From Acetobacteraceae bacterium (lineage in GTDB: Bacteria; Pseudomonadota; Alphaproteobacteria; Acetobacterales; Acetobacteraceae): a DNA stretch of 6,031 nt. The stretch covers positions 1-6,031 of the forward strand of contig CANFIE010000256.1 of NCBI GenBank assembly GCA_947446625.1, read 5' to 3'. The translations under genes were made by a program, and so were the position numbers. This document shows, in pieces, positions 1 through 5,770 of the stretch (positions within the stretch are counted from its first letter, which is position 1; every line of letters starts with the position of its first letter). The notes below the pieces were generated by a model. That model was not told the DNA's origin, searched no databases, and saw nothing but the letters and a program-made list of their open reading frames with translations.

Positions 1-129
1 CAGCGGCCGGTCCATCATCAACCCCAGCACCGGCCCGGCGGCCTTGGGCGCCATGGCGGGCGCGGCGGCGGCGGGGGTTTCAGCAGGCGCGGCGGCGGCC
101 GTGGGGCGGGGCTTGAACAGGCCGAACAT
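1..129 (-). CDS. Probable fatty acyl-CoA ligase, N-terminal 43 residues only (runs off left edge)
   Basis: Only the first 43 codons are inside the window, and the gene continues beyond base 1. The start ATG (127-129) has a good ribosome site, GGGAG, nine bases upstream. The first 33 residues are an Ala/Pro-rich leader beginning MFGLFKPRP. After it comes VLGLMMDRPL at residues 34-43, which resembles the usual very beginning of alphaproteobacterial long- or medium-chain fatty acyl-CoA ligases of the AMP-forming (ANL) family, which often start MLGLMQDRPL. These enzymes activate free fatty acids to acyl-CoA with ATP. No catalytic motif is visible here, so the identification rests on one short motif recalled from the family. 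A GTG at residue 34 or the ATGs at residues 38-39 would give a family-length start, but the ribosome site favours the upstream ATG. The gene lies 95 bases downstream of the solute-binding protein gene on the same strand. Confidence 0.5.
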   Translation of the reverse strand, partial: MFGLFKPRPTAAAAPAETPAAAAPAMAPKAAGPVLGLMMDRPL

Positions 130-171
130 CGTAAACGTCTCCCAATACGCGCGGCCTTGCTTCGCCGCTTT

Positions 172-198
172 CGCTGGCCCGATCATGCCGGGCCAGCG
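172..198. repeat. Perfect inverted repeat, 10-bp arms with 7-base loop
   Basis: The arms CGCTGGCCCG (172-181) and CGGGCCAGCG (189-198) are exact reverse complements around the loop ATCATGC. The element sits between the stop codon of the solute-binding protein gene and the start of the ligase gene. As RNA it would form a stable hairpin, but neither side is followed by a T-run, so it is not a textbook intrinsic terminator. It overlaps the candidate ligase promoter, so an operator for a dimeric repressor is an equally good reading. Which of the two it is cannot be settled from sequence alone. Confidence 0.5.
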
Positions 199-211
199 CT
201 GTTGCTTTCAA
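182..211 (-). promoter_or_regulatory. Candidate sigma70-type promoter for the acyl-CoA ligase gene
   Basis: Read on the minus strand, TTGAAA (206-211) matches the -35 consensus at five of six positions. After 18 bases comes CATGAT (182-187), which matches -10 at four of six. The start codon is about 50 bases further on. The spacer overlaps the inverted repeat at 172-198, so access could be controlled by whatever binds the repeat. This is motif matching only, in a genome where promoters are poorly defined. Confidence 0.3.
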
Positions 212-224
212 GTGTAACCAAGCC

Positions 225-1187
225 CTATTCGGCGCGGATGCCGGCCTGGCGGATCAAATTGCCCCACATCGTGGTCTCGCGTTCCAGCAGGCCGCGCAGA
301 TCGGCCGGCGTGCCGCGCTGCAACACAACGCCCTGCGCCGCCATGCGCGCCACCAGCGCGGGGTCGGCATTGGTGGCGCGCAGCGCCGCGCTCAGCGTCT
401 CCACCACCGGGGCCGGGGTGCCGGCCGGGGCGAACAGGCCCTGCCAGAACACCGCCTCGAAGCCCGGCAGCGTCTCGGCCAGCGGCGGTAGGTTCGGTAC
501 CACCGGGTCACGCGTCAGGGTGGAAACGCCCAGGCCCCGCGTGGCGCCCTCGCGCAGGGTGGGCAGGGCCTCCAGCACCGCCTGGAACATGGCCTGAATC
601 CGCCCGGTGCGGAGGTCGAGCAGCGCCGGGGCGCCGCCGCGATAGGGCACATGCGTCACCTCAATGCCGGCGCGCTGGGCGAACAGCGCCTGGGCCAGGT
701 GGTTCACCGCCCCGGTGCCGCTGCTGCCAAAGTTCAGCTTGCCCGGATTGGCCTTGGCATAGGCAATGAACTCGGCGGCGCTGCGCACCGGCAGGTCCGG
801 ATGCACATGCAGCACGAAGGCATGGGTGAAGACCGGCCCGACCGGCGCCAGCTCCTTCAGTGGCTCCTTCGGCGTCAGATTGGGTTGCAGCGCCGGGTTG
901 ATGGCCAGGGTCGTGGTGCCCATCAGCAGGGTGTAGCCGTCTGGCCGGGCCTGGGCCACGGCGGTGGAGGCGACGGCGGTGGCGGCACCCACCTTGTTCT
1001 CCACAATGAAGTTCTGCCCCAACTCGCGGCCCAGGCGTTCGCTGACGGCGCGGCTGGCCGTGTCGGTCACGCCGCCGGGGGCGTAGCCGGAAAGCACGCT
1101 GACCGGCCGGTTGGGGTAGGCACCTTGAGCAAAGGCAGGCTGGGCCAGCAGCAGGGCCGGCGCGGCCAACAGGTGGCGGCGGTTCAT
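225..1187 (-). CDS. Tripartite tricarboxylate transporter substrate-binding protein (Bug/TctC family)
   Basis: This complete 320-residue protein has the normal length for the Bug family: periplasmic receptors that capture small carboxylates or related solutes and may hand them to a TctA/TctB membrane complex. It opens with an export signal, MNRRHLLAAPALLLAQPAFA, with likely cleavage near residue 20; the RR followed by LL is Tat-like. Family hallmarks follow in order: YPNRPV (24-29), GYAPGGVTD (34-42) near the ligand pocket, VENKVGAAT (62-70), ARPDGYTLLMG (80-90), NFGSSGTG (152-159) and VPYRGGAPALLDL (180-192). The ORF is open 20 codons further upstream, but the start at 1187 is chosen because GGGAGAA lies just upstream and the signal peptide begins there. 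No TctA or TctB gene is in view; Bug genes are often orphans. The ligand cannot be read from sequence. It is transcribed divergently from icd. Confidence 0.93.
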   Translation of the reverse strand: MNRRHLLAAPALLLAQPAFAQGAYPNRPVSVLSGYAPGGVTDTASRAVSERLGRELGQNFIVENKVGAATAVASTAVAQARPDGYTLLMGTTTLAINPALQPNLTPKEPLKELAPVGPVFTHAFVLHVHPDLPVRSAAEFIAYAKANPGKLNFGSSGTGAVNHLAQALFAQRAGIEVTHVPYRGGAPALLDLRTGRIQAMFQAVLEALPTLREGATRGLGVSTLTRDPVVPNLPPLAETLPGFEAVFWQGLFAPAGTPAPVVETLSAALRATNADPALVARMAAQGVVLQRGTPADLRGLLERETTMWGNLIRQAGIRAE

Positions 1188-1216
1188 GGCGTTTTCTCCC
1201 GTTCTGGCCAAGGGAT

Positions 1217-1230
1217 GCGCCGGCCGGCGC
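1217..1230. repeat. 14-bp perfect palindrome in the divergent gap
   Basis: GCGCCGGCCGGCGC is fully self-complementary, 30 bases upstream of the solute-binding protein start codon. It could be a regulator site or a leader hairpin of that gene. In DNA this rich in GCC and GGC such palindromes also occur by chance, so functional significance is doubtful. Confidence 0.25.
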
Positions 1231-1258
1231 GGCGGATCAAGCGGCAAGCGTGGTGAAA

Positions 1259-1272
1259 CTGATCCACATCAA
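1259..1272 (+). promoter_or_regulatory. FNR/FixK-type binding box upstream of icd
   Basis: CTGATCCACATCAA matches the FNR/FixK consensus TTGAT-N4-ATCAA at nine of ten defined positions, and its inner part TGAT-N4-ATCA is a perfect palindrome. It stands out as AT-containing sequence in a very GC-rich gap. Its centre (1265.5) lies about 40.5 bases before the start point predicted from the -10 candidate at 1294-1299, the position typical of class II activation by Crp/Fnr family proteins. It lies 78 bases upstream of the divergent solute-binding protein start, so it could affect that gene too. The protein that binds it is unknown. Confidence 0.5.
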
Positions 1273-1293
1273 TTTCCGTAACCCAGGGCGTTG

Positions 1294-1299
1294 TATATG
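1294..1299 (+). promoter_or_regulatory. Candidate -10 hexamer of the icd promoter
   Basis: TATATG matches TATAAT at four of six positions and ends 37 bases before the icd start codon. No good -35 hexamer is found 16-18 bases upstream, as expected for an activator-dependent promoter where the FNR-like box overlaps the -35 region. The assignment depends on pairing with that box. Confidence 0.35.
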
Positions 1300-1336
1300 C
1301 GGCGCAGCAATTGCCCGCCCTGAAAGGTTACTGAGC

Positions 1337-2800
1337 ATGGACAGCCTCCCGGTCTCGCAGAAGGTCACCGTTACCGCCATTGCCGGAGACGGCATCGGCG
1401 CCGAGGTGATGCGGGCCACCCAGGCCGTGCTGGCCGCCGCCGGCGCCGCCGTGACCTGGGAGGATGCGATGGCCGGGGGCGAGGCCTTCCGCAAGGGTAT
1501 CTCCACCGGCACCCCGCAGGAGACGTTGGACAGCATTGAGCGCACTGGCGTGGTGCTGAAGGGGCCGCTGGAAACCCCGGTGGGCTATGGCGAGAAATCC
1601 GCCAATGTCAGCCTGCGCAAGATCTTCGAGATGTACGGCAATATCCGCCCGGTGCGGGAGCTGCCGGGCATCAAGACCCCGTTCAGCGGCCGGGGCATTG
1701 ATTTCACCGTGGTGCGGGAAAACGTGGAGGATCTCTACGCCGGCATCGAGCATATGCAGACCCCGGGCGTGGCCCAGGCGGTGAAGCTGATCTCGGAAGC
1801 CGGCTGCGAGCGCATTGCCGAGCTGGCCTGCGCCCTGGCCCTGGCCGAGGGCCGCAAGACCGTGACCGTGGCCACCAAGGCCAACATCCTGAAGCTGACG
1901 GAGGGCCTGCTGAAGACGGTGGGCGAGCGCGTGGTGAAGCGCCACCCGGCGCTGACGCATGAACACATGATTGTGGACAACTGCGCCCACCAGATGGTCA
2001 TCCGGCCCGAGCAGTTCGACATTTGCGTCATGACCAACATGAATGGCGACATTCTGTCGGACCTCGCGGCCGGGCTAGTGGGTGGGCTTGGCGTGGCGCC
2101 CAGCGCCAACCTGGGTGACACGGTGGCGATGTTCGAGGCGGTGCATGGCTCGGCACCGCAGATTGCCGGCAAGGGGCTGGCCAACCCCACCGCGCTGCTG
2201 CTCTCGGCGGTGATGATGCTGCGCCATATCGGCGACTTCACCACCGCCGCGCGCATTGAACACGCGCTGTACGTGACGCTGGAGGAAGGCCGCGACCTGA
2301 CCGGCGACATTGCCGCGCCCGGCACCGGGGTGGGCACCGCCGCCTATCTGGAACGGCTGATCGGCAACCTTGGCCGCACCAGCGCCCGCGTGCCGGCGCG
2401 GGAATACCGCCCCATTGCCATGCGCCCCTGGCCGCGCAGCACCTGGGCCCGCGCCGTGGCCACGCGAGAGGTTGTGGGGGTGGATATCTTCCTGGAAAGC
2501 CAGGCCACGCCGCAGGCGCTGGGCGCCAGCCTGGTGCAGGCCGCCCAGGGCAGCGCCTTCAGCCTAAAGCTGGTTTCCTGCCGCGGTGCCCAGGTATGGC
2601 CGGTGGCGCAGCCGCATACCTTCATCGTGGACCATTTCCGCGCCCGCTTCATGTTCAGCGCCGCCGCGCCGGCCAACCCCAACGCCGCCATTGCGGATTT
2701 GCTGGCCCGCGTGGGCGAGCAGCACAGCTGGATGCATGTGGAGAAGTTGCAGCGGTTTGACGGCGCCGATGCCTTCACCAAGGACCAGGGCGAGGGCTGA
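1337..2800 (+). CDS. icd: Isocitrate dehydrogenase, Thermus/Rickettsia type with C-terminal extension
   Basis: This 487-residue enzyme oxidatively decarboxylates isocitrate to 2-oxoglutarate in the TCA cycle, in the cytoplasm, probably as a homodimer. The catalytic domain spans roughly residues 10-345. Substrate residues align with E. coli IDH: S88, N90 and R94 in SANVSLRK, R104, R127 and Y134 in RENVEDLYAGIE, K181, and metal ligands D214, D238 and D242 (GDILSD), with matching spacing. The nucleotide loop HGSAPQIAG starts at H270. Residues 375-487 form the extra C-terminal domain of Thermus-type enzymes (VVGVDIFLES, WMHVEKLQRFDG), which separates this protein from 3-isopropylmalate dehydrogenase and the shorter E. 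coli-type IDH. At the cofactor-specificity positions (E. coli K344, Y345) it has Q275-I276, so NADP preference is uncertain. The frame is open upstream to 1250, but the start at 1337 has AAAGG nine bases before it and gives the family N-terminus. An FNR-like box lies upstream and a terminator follows. Confidence 0.92.
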   Translation: MDSLPVSQKVTVTAIAGDGIGAEVMRATQAVLAAAGAAVTWEDAMAGGEAFRKGISTGTPQETLDSIERTGVVLKGPLETPVGYGEKSANVSLRKIFEMYGNIRPVRELPGIKTPFSGRGIDFTVVRENVEDLYAGIEHMQTPGVAQAVKLISEAGCERIAELACALALAEGRKTVTVATKANILKLTEGLLKTVGERVVKRHPALTHEHMIVDNCAHQMVIRPEQFDICVMTNMNGDILSDLAAGLVGGLGVAPSANLGDTVAMFEAVHGSAPQIAGKGLANPTALLLSAVMMLRHIGDFTTAARIEHALYVTLEEGRDLTGDIAAPGTGVGTAAYLERLIGNLGRTSARVPAREYRPIAMRPWPRSTWARAVATREVVGVDIFLESQATPQALGASLVQAAQGSAFSLKLVSCRGAQVWPVAQPHTFIVDHFRARFMFSAAAPANPNAAIADLLARVGEQHSWMHVEKLQRFDGADAFTKDQGEG

Positions 2801-2812
2801 ACCTCATATCTG

Positions 2813-2853
2813 AACGCGGCATGGCGGCGATTTCATCCGCCGTGCCGCGTTTT
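2813..2853 (+). terminator. Rho-independent terminator after icd
   Basis: A 15-pair stem (2813-2827 with 2837-2851, one G-U wobble at 2822/2842) closes a nine-base loop. The outer A-A/T-T pairs lead into a short T-run (2850-2853). It begins 13 bases after the icd stop codon, as expected for the end of a single-gene transcript. The T-run is short, so termination efficiency is uncertain. Confidence 0.75.
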
Positions 2854-2918
2854 CGCCATGCGGGCGGGTTCATTTATTCCAGGCGTGGGGCCCTCGCCCC
2901 GCCCGAGGAAACGCCATC

Positions 2919-4904
2919 ATGCGCCAGGCATCGCCCTCGCTCGCGCTGTTGACCGCCCTGGCCCTGCTGGCCCGGGTGCTGCCGCTGGCTGCCCAGCCCA
3001 CCACCACGCCCGAGATCAAGCCCCCCGCCGCCCCGGCCGAGACGCCTGAGCCGCTGCCCCTGGTGGAGCAGCCCGACCCGCCCGGCCTGGTGGGCCGCGT
3101 GGCGCGGCTGGATGGCAGCACCACCTATCGGCTGCCGGGGCAGGAGGAATGGCAACCGGCGCAGCTCAACTTTCCCATTGCCACCGGCCATGCGCTGTGG
3201 ACCGGCGCCGAGGGCCGCGCCGGGCTGCAATTGGGCAGCCTGCGCCTGGCGCTGGAAGCGGCAACCCGGCTCGATTTCGCCGAGGTGGCGGATGCGGCGG
3301 TGCAACTCACCTTGGCGCAGGGCCTGCTGTATGTGGCGCTGCCGCCGCAGGGGCCGGCGCTGGAATTGCGCGTAACCACCCCGCGCGGCGATGCCCGCCT
3401 GGCCCGGCCCGGCCGCTATCTGGTGCAGGCCGGGGCCGAGGACCGCCCCACCCGCATCACGGTTCTGGCCGGCTCGGCCGCCTTTGCCGCCGAAGGGCTG
3501 GACCCCGTGGCGATCAGCCCCGGTGAGGCGCTGGCGGTGAGCGGGCTGAACCCACTGATCCCGAGCATGGCAGCCGCCGAGGCGCCGCCGCCGCTGGTGG
3601 CCTGGGCGCAAGGGCTGGAACCGCGCCAGCCACTGCCCCAGGCGGTGCAGGGCATGACCGGCGCCGACGACCTTTCGCGCTACGGCGACTGGCAACAGTC
3701 GGAGGAATATGGCGACCTCTGGCTGCCGCCGGTGGCGCAGGACTGGGTGCCGTATCGGCAGGGCAGGTGGTCGTACCTGCAACCCTGGGGCTGGACCTGG
3801 GTGGATGACGCGCCCTGGGGCTTCGCGCCCTTCCATTACGGCCGCTGGGTGGAATGGAACAACCGCTGGGCCTGGGCGCCCGGCGCCTGGCGCGGCTACG
3901 ATTATTGGCCGGTCTATGCCCCGGCGCTGGTGTATTTCTTCCCGGGTATTCGGCCGGGCTGGCTGGGCTGGGCGCCGCTGCGACCCTGGCATGCCTATCA
4001 CCCGCCGTTCTGGGCTTCGTCCAACTGGTTCCGCCACGCCAATACGCCGCATCTGCGCAACCTGCCGGCGGCCGAGGCCTTTTGGCGGCAGAACCGCCAG
4101 GCCGTGCCGCCGGGCAGCTTTTTGCCGCGCGCCGCCACGCTGGTGCCCAATGCCGCCATGGCGGCGGGCCGACCGGTGGCGCCGGCGGCGCAGCCCATGG
4201 CGGGGCCGCATAACGGGCCGGTGCATATTGGACCGGCGCTGGCCCCGGCCCTGGCGCTGGGAGCCGCCGGGCTGCTGGCGCCGCGCGCCCTGCAAGCCGG
4301 CCGCCCGCCATTGCCGGCGGCGGTGGGGCCACGCATGGGCGGGCTGCCGCAGGTGATTCATCCGCCCGGTACGCCGCCCTACCGGCCGCAGGGCCAGGGC
4401 ATGCCGGCGCCTGGAGCCGCGCCCGGTTTTGCTCCCAACCGCATGGCGCCGGGGCCGGCGCCGGCGCCGAATTTCGCCGGCAAGCCCGGCGGTGGCGGTG
4501 GGTTTGGCGGTACTCCGCCGGGTGGGTTTGGCGGCGGTGGCGGGTTTGGCCAGGGCCATGGCAAGCCGGGCGGCGGCTTTGGCGGTGCGCCGCCGGCCCA
4601 GCGCTTTGGCTACAACGCGCCGGCGCCGCATTACTCGGCGCCCGCACAGCGCTACAGCACGCCCATGCCGCATTATGCGCCGCCCGCGCCGCGGCAATAT
4701 TCGCCCGCGCCGCAATACTCCGCGCCGCAGCAGCGCTTCAGCCAGCCGGCCCCGCAATACGCCGCACCGGCGCAGCGCTACAGTGCTCCGGCGCCGCATT
4801 TCTCACCGCCGCAGCAAAGCTTCCGCGCCGCACCCTCGGCCCCTTCACGGCCCAGCGCGCCTTCCAGCCCGCCGCGCGGTGGCGGCGGGCATCACCACCG
4901 GTAG
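2919..4904 (+). CDS. Exported FecR-like/DUF6600 domain protein with low-complexity C-terminal tail
   Basis: This 661-residue protein has no known biochemical role. The start at 2919 has GAGGAA eight bases upstream. Residues 1-25 look like a Sec signal peptide (hydrophobic LALLTALALLARVLPLAA), so the protein is probably exported to the periplasm or surface. A Pro-rich linker (27-55) leads to a FecR-like beta-rich domain at about 57-208 (GLVGRVARLDG, VTTPRGDARL, ISPGEALAVSG). Residues 264-325 match the DUF6600 style (YGDLWLPP, DWVPYRQGRW, WTWVDDAPWGFAPFHYGRW); 16 tryptophans fall within residues 284-370. The rest is disordered: Ala/Pro-rich (395-520), Gly-rich (521-556), then Tyr/Phe-Pro-Ala-Gln pseudo-repeats (563-635), ending GGGGHHHR. 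It does not look like a true FecR sigma regulator, because there is no N-terminal cytoplasmic domain, sigma factor or TonB receptor nearby. It appears to be a single-gene unit, isolated by the icd terminator and the palindrome pair at its end. A cell-envelope or matrix role is a guess. Confidence 0.85.
   Translation: MRQASPSLALLTALALLARVLPLAAQPTTTPEIKPPAAPAETPEPLPLVEQPDPPGLVGRVARLDGSTTYRLPGQEEWQPAQLNFPIATGHALWTGAEGRAGLQLGSLRLALEAATRLDFAEVADAAVQLTLAQGLLYVALPPQGPALELRVTTPRGDARLARPGRYLVQAGAEDRPTRITVLAGSAAFAAEGLDPVAISPGEALAVSGLNPLIPSMAAAEAPPPLVAWAQGLEPRQPLPQAVQGMTGADDLSRYGDWQQSEEYGDLWLPPVAQDWVPYRQGRWSYLQPWGWTWVDDAPWGFAPFHYGRWVEWNNRWAWAPGAWRGYDYWPVYAPALVYFFPGIRPGWLGWAPLRPWHAYHPPFWASSNWFRHANTPHLRNLPAAEAFWRQNRQAVPPGSFLPRAATLVPNAAMAAGRPVAPAAQPMAGPHNGPVHIGPALAPALALGAAGLLAPRALQAGRPPLPAAVGPRMGGLPQVIHPPGTPPYRPQGQGMPAPGAAPGFAPNRMAPGPAPAPNFAGKPGGGGGFGGTPPGGFGGGGGFGQGHGKPGGGFGGAPPAQRFGYNAPAPHYSAPAQRYSTPMPHYAPPAPRQYSPAPQYSAPQQRFSQPAPQYAAPAQRYSAPAPHFSPPQQSFRAAPSAPSRPSAPSSPPRGGGGHHHR
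4482..4586 (+). repeat. Gly-rich low-complexity coding segment
   Basis: Codons 522-556 of the DUF6600 protein are mostly glycine with recurring FGG and KPGGG units, written with repeated GGC GGT GGC and GGG TTT GGC strings. Such tracts are flexible linkers and are prone to length change by slippage. No fold is expected. Confidence 0.6.
4605..4823 (+). repeat. Degenerate Tyr/Phe-Pro-Ala-Gln tandem repeat region
   Basis: Codons 563-635 contain an aromatic residue roughly every five to eight positions in a pattern such as APAPHYSAPAQRYS, repeated imperfectly (APQYAAPAQRYSAPAPHFS later). The similarity at both DNA and protein level suggests past duplication of a short unit followed by drift. The aromatic/Pro/Gln spacing recalls adhesive or phase-separating disordered tails, but no function is shown. 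Confidence 0.55.
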
Positions 4905-4940
4905 AGCACCATGCGCCCTGACGGGTGCATTTCGTGCTCT
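4903..4940 (-). repeat. REP-like palindrome, copy 1 (inverted relative to copy 2)
   Basis: This is an imperfect hairpin: 7 pairs (4903-4909 with 4934-4940), a bulge of C4910 against TTC (4931-4933), then 8 pairs including one G-U, and a four-base loop TGAC. Read on the minus strand it begins AGAGCACGAAATGC, matching the first 14 bases of copy 2 (AGAGCAAGAAATCC) at 12 positions, with the same three-base GAA bulge. Its left arm overlaps the stop codon of the DUF6600 gene. It could help terminate that transcript but lacks a T-run. Confidence 0.6.
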
Positions 4941-4953
4941 CTAACTATTTGAA

Positions 4954-5007
4954 ACTAGAGCAAGAAATCCGTTCTGATGATTCCATCAGAACGGATATTG
5001 CTCTAGT
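4954..5007 (+). repeat. REP-like palindrome, copy 2, between convergent genes
   Basis: This long hairpin has 10 outer pairs (4954-4963 with 4998-5007), a bulge of GAA (4964-4966) against A4997, 13 perfect inner pairs (4967-4979 with 4984-4996), and a four-base loop ATTC. The ends read CTAGAGCA and TGCTCTAG. From memory, intergenic palindromes with AGAGCA...TGCTCT ends and a CCGTTCTGAT-like core are common in alphaproteobacterial genomes; this could not be checked here. The element ends ten bases beyond the phaR stop on the convergent side and may act as a bidirectional transcript end or RNA-stabilising hairpin. Confidence 0.75.
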
Positions 5008-5017
5008 AAAGCAGGCT

Positions 5018-5692
5018 TCAGCCCTTGCCGGGCTTGCCCTTCAGCTCGGCCAGCTGCCGCTTCAGCGATTCCAGCTCGGCATTCAGCGCGTCCATGTCGG
5101 CGCTGCTCGGGCCGGCCGGCGGGGCTGGCGGCGGCGCGTGGGGCGGCATGGCGCCACCCTCGGGGCGGAACGGCGCGAACAGGCTCATCGCCCGCTCCAT
5201 CATCGCCATGTTCTGCTTGCCCAGTTCCTCCAGTGTGCCGAAGGGCGCCTGGAACCCGCCGGGGAAGGGCATCAGCCCACCCATGGCCTGCTCCACCGAG
5301 CGCCGCATCTGTTCCTGCTGCTTGGCGAAGCCGCTCATGGCGCCTTCCAGGTATTTCGGCAGCAGGGTCTGCAGGCTGTCGCCGTAGAAGCCGATCAACT
5401 GCCGCAGGAAGCTTTCGGGCAGCAGGCTGCGGCCCTTGGACTCTTCCTCAACGATGATCTGCGTTAGCACGGCGCGGGTGATGTCCTCGCCCGACTTGGC
5501 GTCGTACACCACAAAGTCGCGGCCCAGGCGCACCATGTTCGCCAGGTCGTCCAGCGTTACGTAGCTGCTGGATTCCGTGTTGTAGAGCCGGCGATTGGCG
5601 TATTTCTTCACCACCACGGGCGGGCGGGCCGGGGCATCGGCATCCGCCGTTTCCGTCGCCGCCGCGCTGTTCCGCGCATTCCGTTCCGACAT
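5018..5692 (-). CDS. phaR: Polyhydroxyalkanoate synthesis regulator PhaR
   Basis: This 224-residue cytoplasmic protein is the PHA-responsive transcription repressor that binds DNA and PHA granules and controls phasin and sometimes its own gene. The N-terminal PHB/PHA accumulation regulator DNA-binding domain is clear at residues 26-86, with the signature VVKKYANRRLYNTESS, then YVTLDDLANMVR and FVVYDAKSGEDITR. The second PHB_acc segment follows at about 92-130 (LPESFLRQLIGFYGDSLQ, LPKYLEGAM). A Met/Gly/Phe-rich middle, a Pro-rich stretch (182-196) and a short coiled coil (200-219, LNAELESLKRQLAELKG) complete it. The frame is open upstream to 5875, but the start at 5692 gives the family N-terminus and has GGGGG six bases before it. 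It converges on the DUF6600 gene and diverges from a partial gene. I see no canonical CTGC-N3/4-GCAG PhaR site in its upstream region. Confidence 0.95.
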   Translation of the reverse strand: MSERNARNSAAATETADADAPARPPVVVKKYANRRLYNTESSSYVTLDDLANMVRLGRDFVVYDAKSGEDITRAVLTQIIVEEESKGRSLLPESFLRQLIGFYGDSLQTLLPKYLEGAMSGFAKQQEQMRRSVEQAMGGLMPFPGGFQAPFGTLEELGKQNMAMMERAMSLFAPFRPEGGAMPPHAPPPAPPAGPSSADMDALNAELESLKRQLAELKGKPGKG

Positions 5693-5770
5693 GCCAGACC
5701 CCCGAGCAAAACCAATTCTGCCCGTTACACTAGCACAAGCCTGCCCATCCGGGCCTAGCGGGATTCCGCA

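Noticed and set aside
651..1256. A 201-codon plus-strand frame over the solute-binding protein gene
   Set aside because: His/Gly/Gln-rich shadow of a clear Bug-family gene; no ribosome site or domain.
1250..1336. Upstream extension of icd to an earlier ATG at 1250
   Set aside because: It would add 29 non-family residues and would translate through the FNR-like box and the promoter candidate. The ATG at 1337 has a ribosome site and the family N-terminus.
1328..1990. A 220-codon antisense frame within icd, and a 200-codon one at 1735-2337
   Set aside because: Both lie opposite the well-conserved IDH coding sequence and show no family motif; their composition is typical of shadow frames.
2850..2878. 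Promoter for the DUF6600 gene (TTTTCG, 17 bases, TTTATT)
   Set aside because: The -35 matches at only three positions and overlaps the icd terminator tail; the AT-rich TTTATT alone is not enough.
2874..4799. A 641-codon open frame antisense to the DUF6600 gene
   Set aside because: It is a by-product of high GC: Arg/Gly/His-rich with no domain, signal peptide or ribosome site. The opposite frame has a signal peptide, ribosome site and recognisable domains.
4903..5007. CRISPR repeat or transposon-end reading of the two palindromes
   Set aside because: There are only two copies, in opposite orientation, with different cores and a 13-base gap. There is no regular repeat-spacer pattern, no target duplication and no transposase gene in the window.
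5693..5770. PhaR operator or clear promoter in the phaR divergent gap
   Set aside because: No CTGC-N3/4-GCAG match was found. TACACT at 5726-5731 is -10-like, but nothing acceptable lies at -35. The short GCCC-ATCC-GGGC hairpin at 5743-5754 is too small to call.
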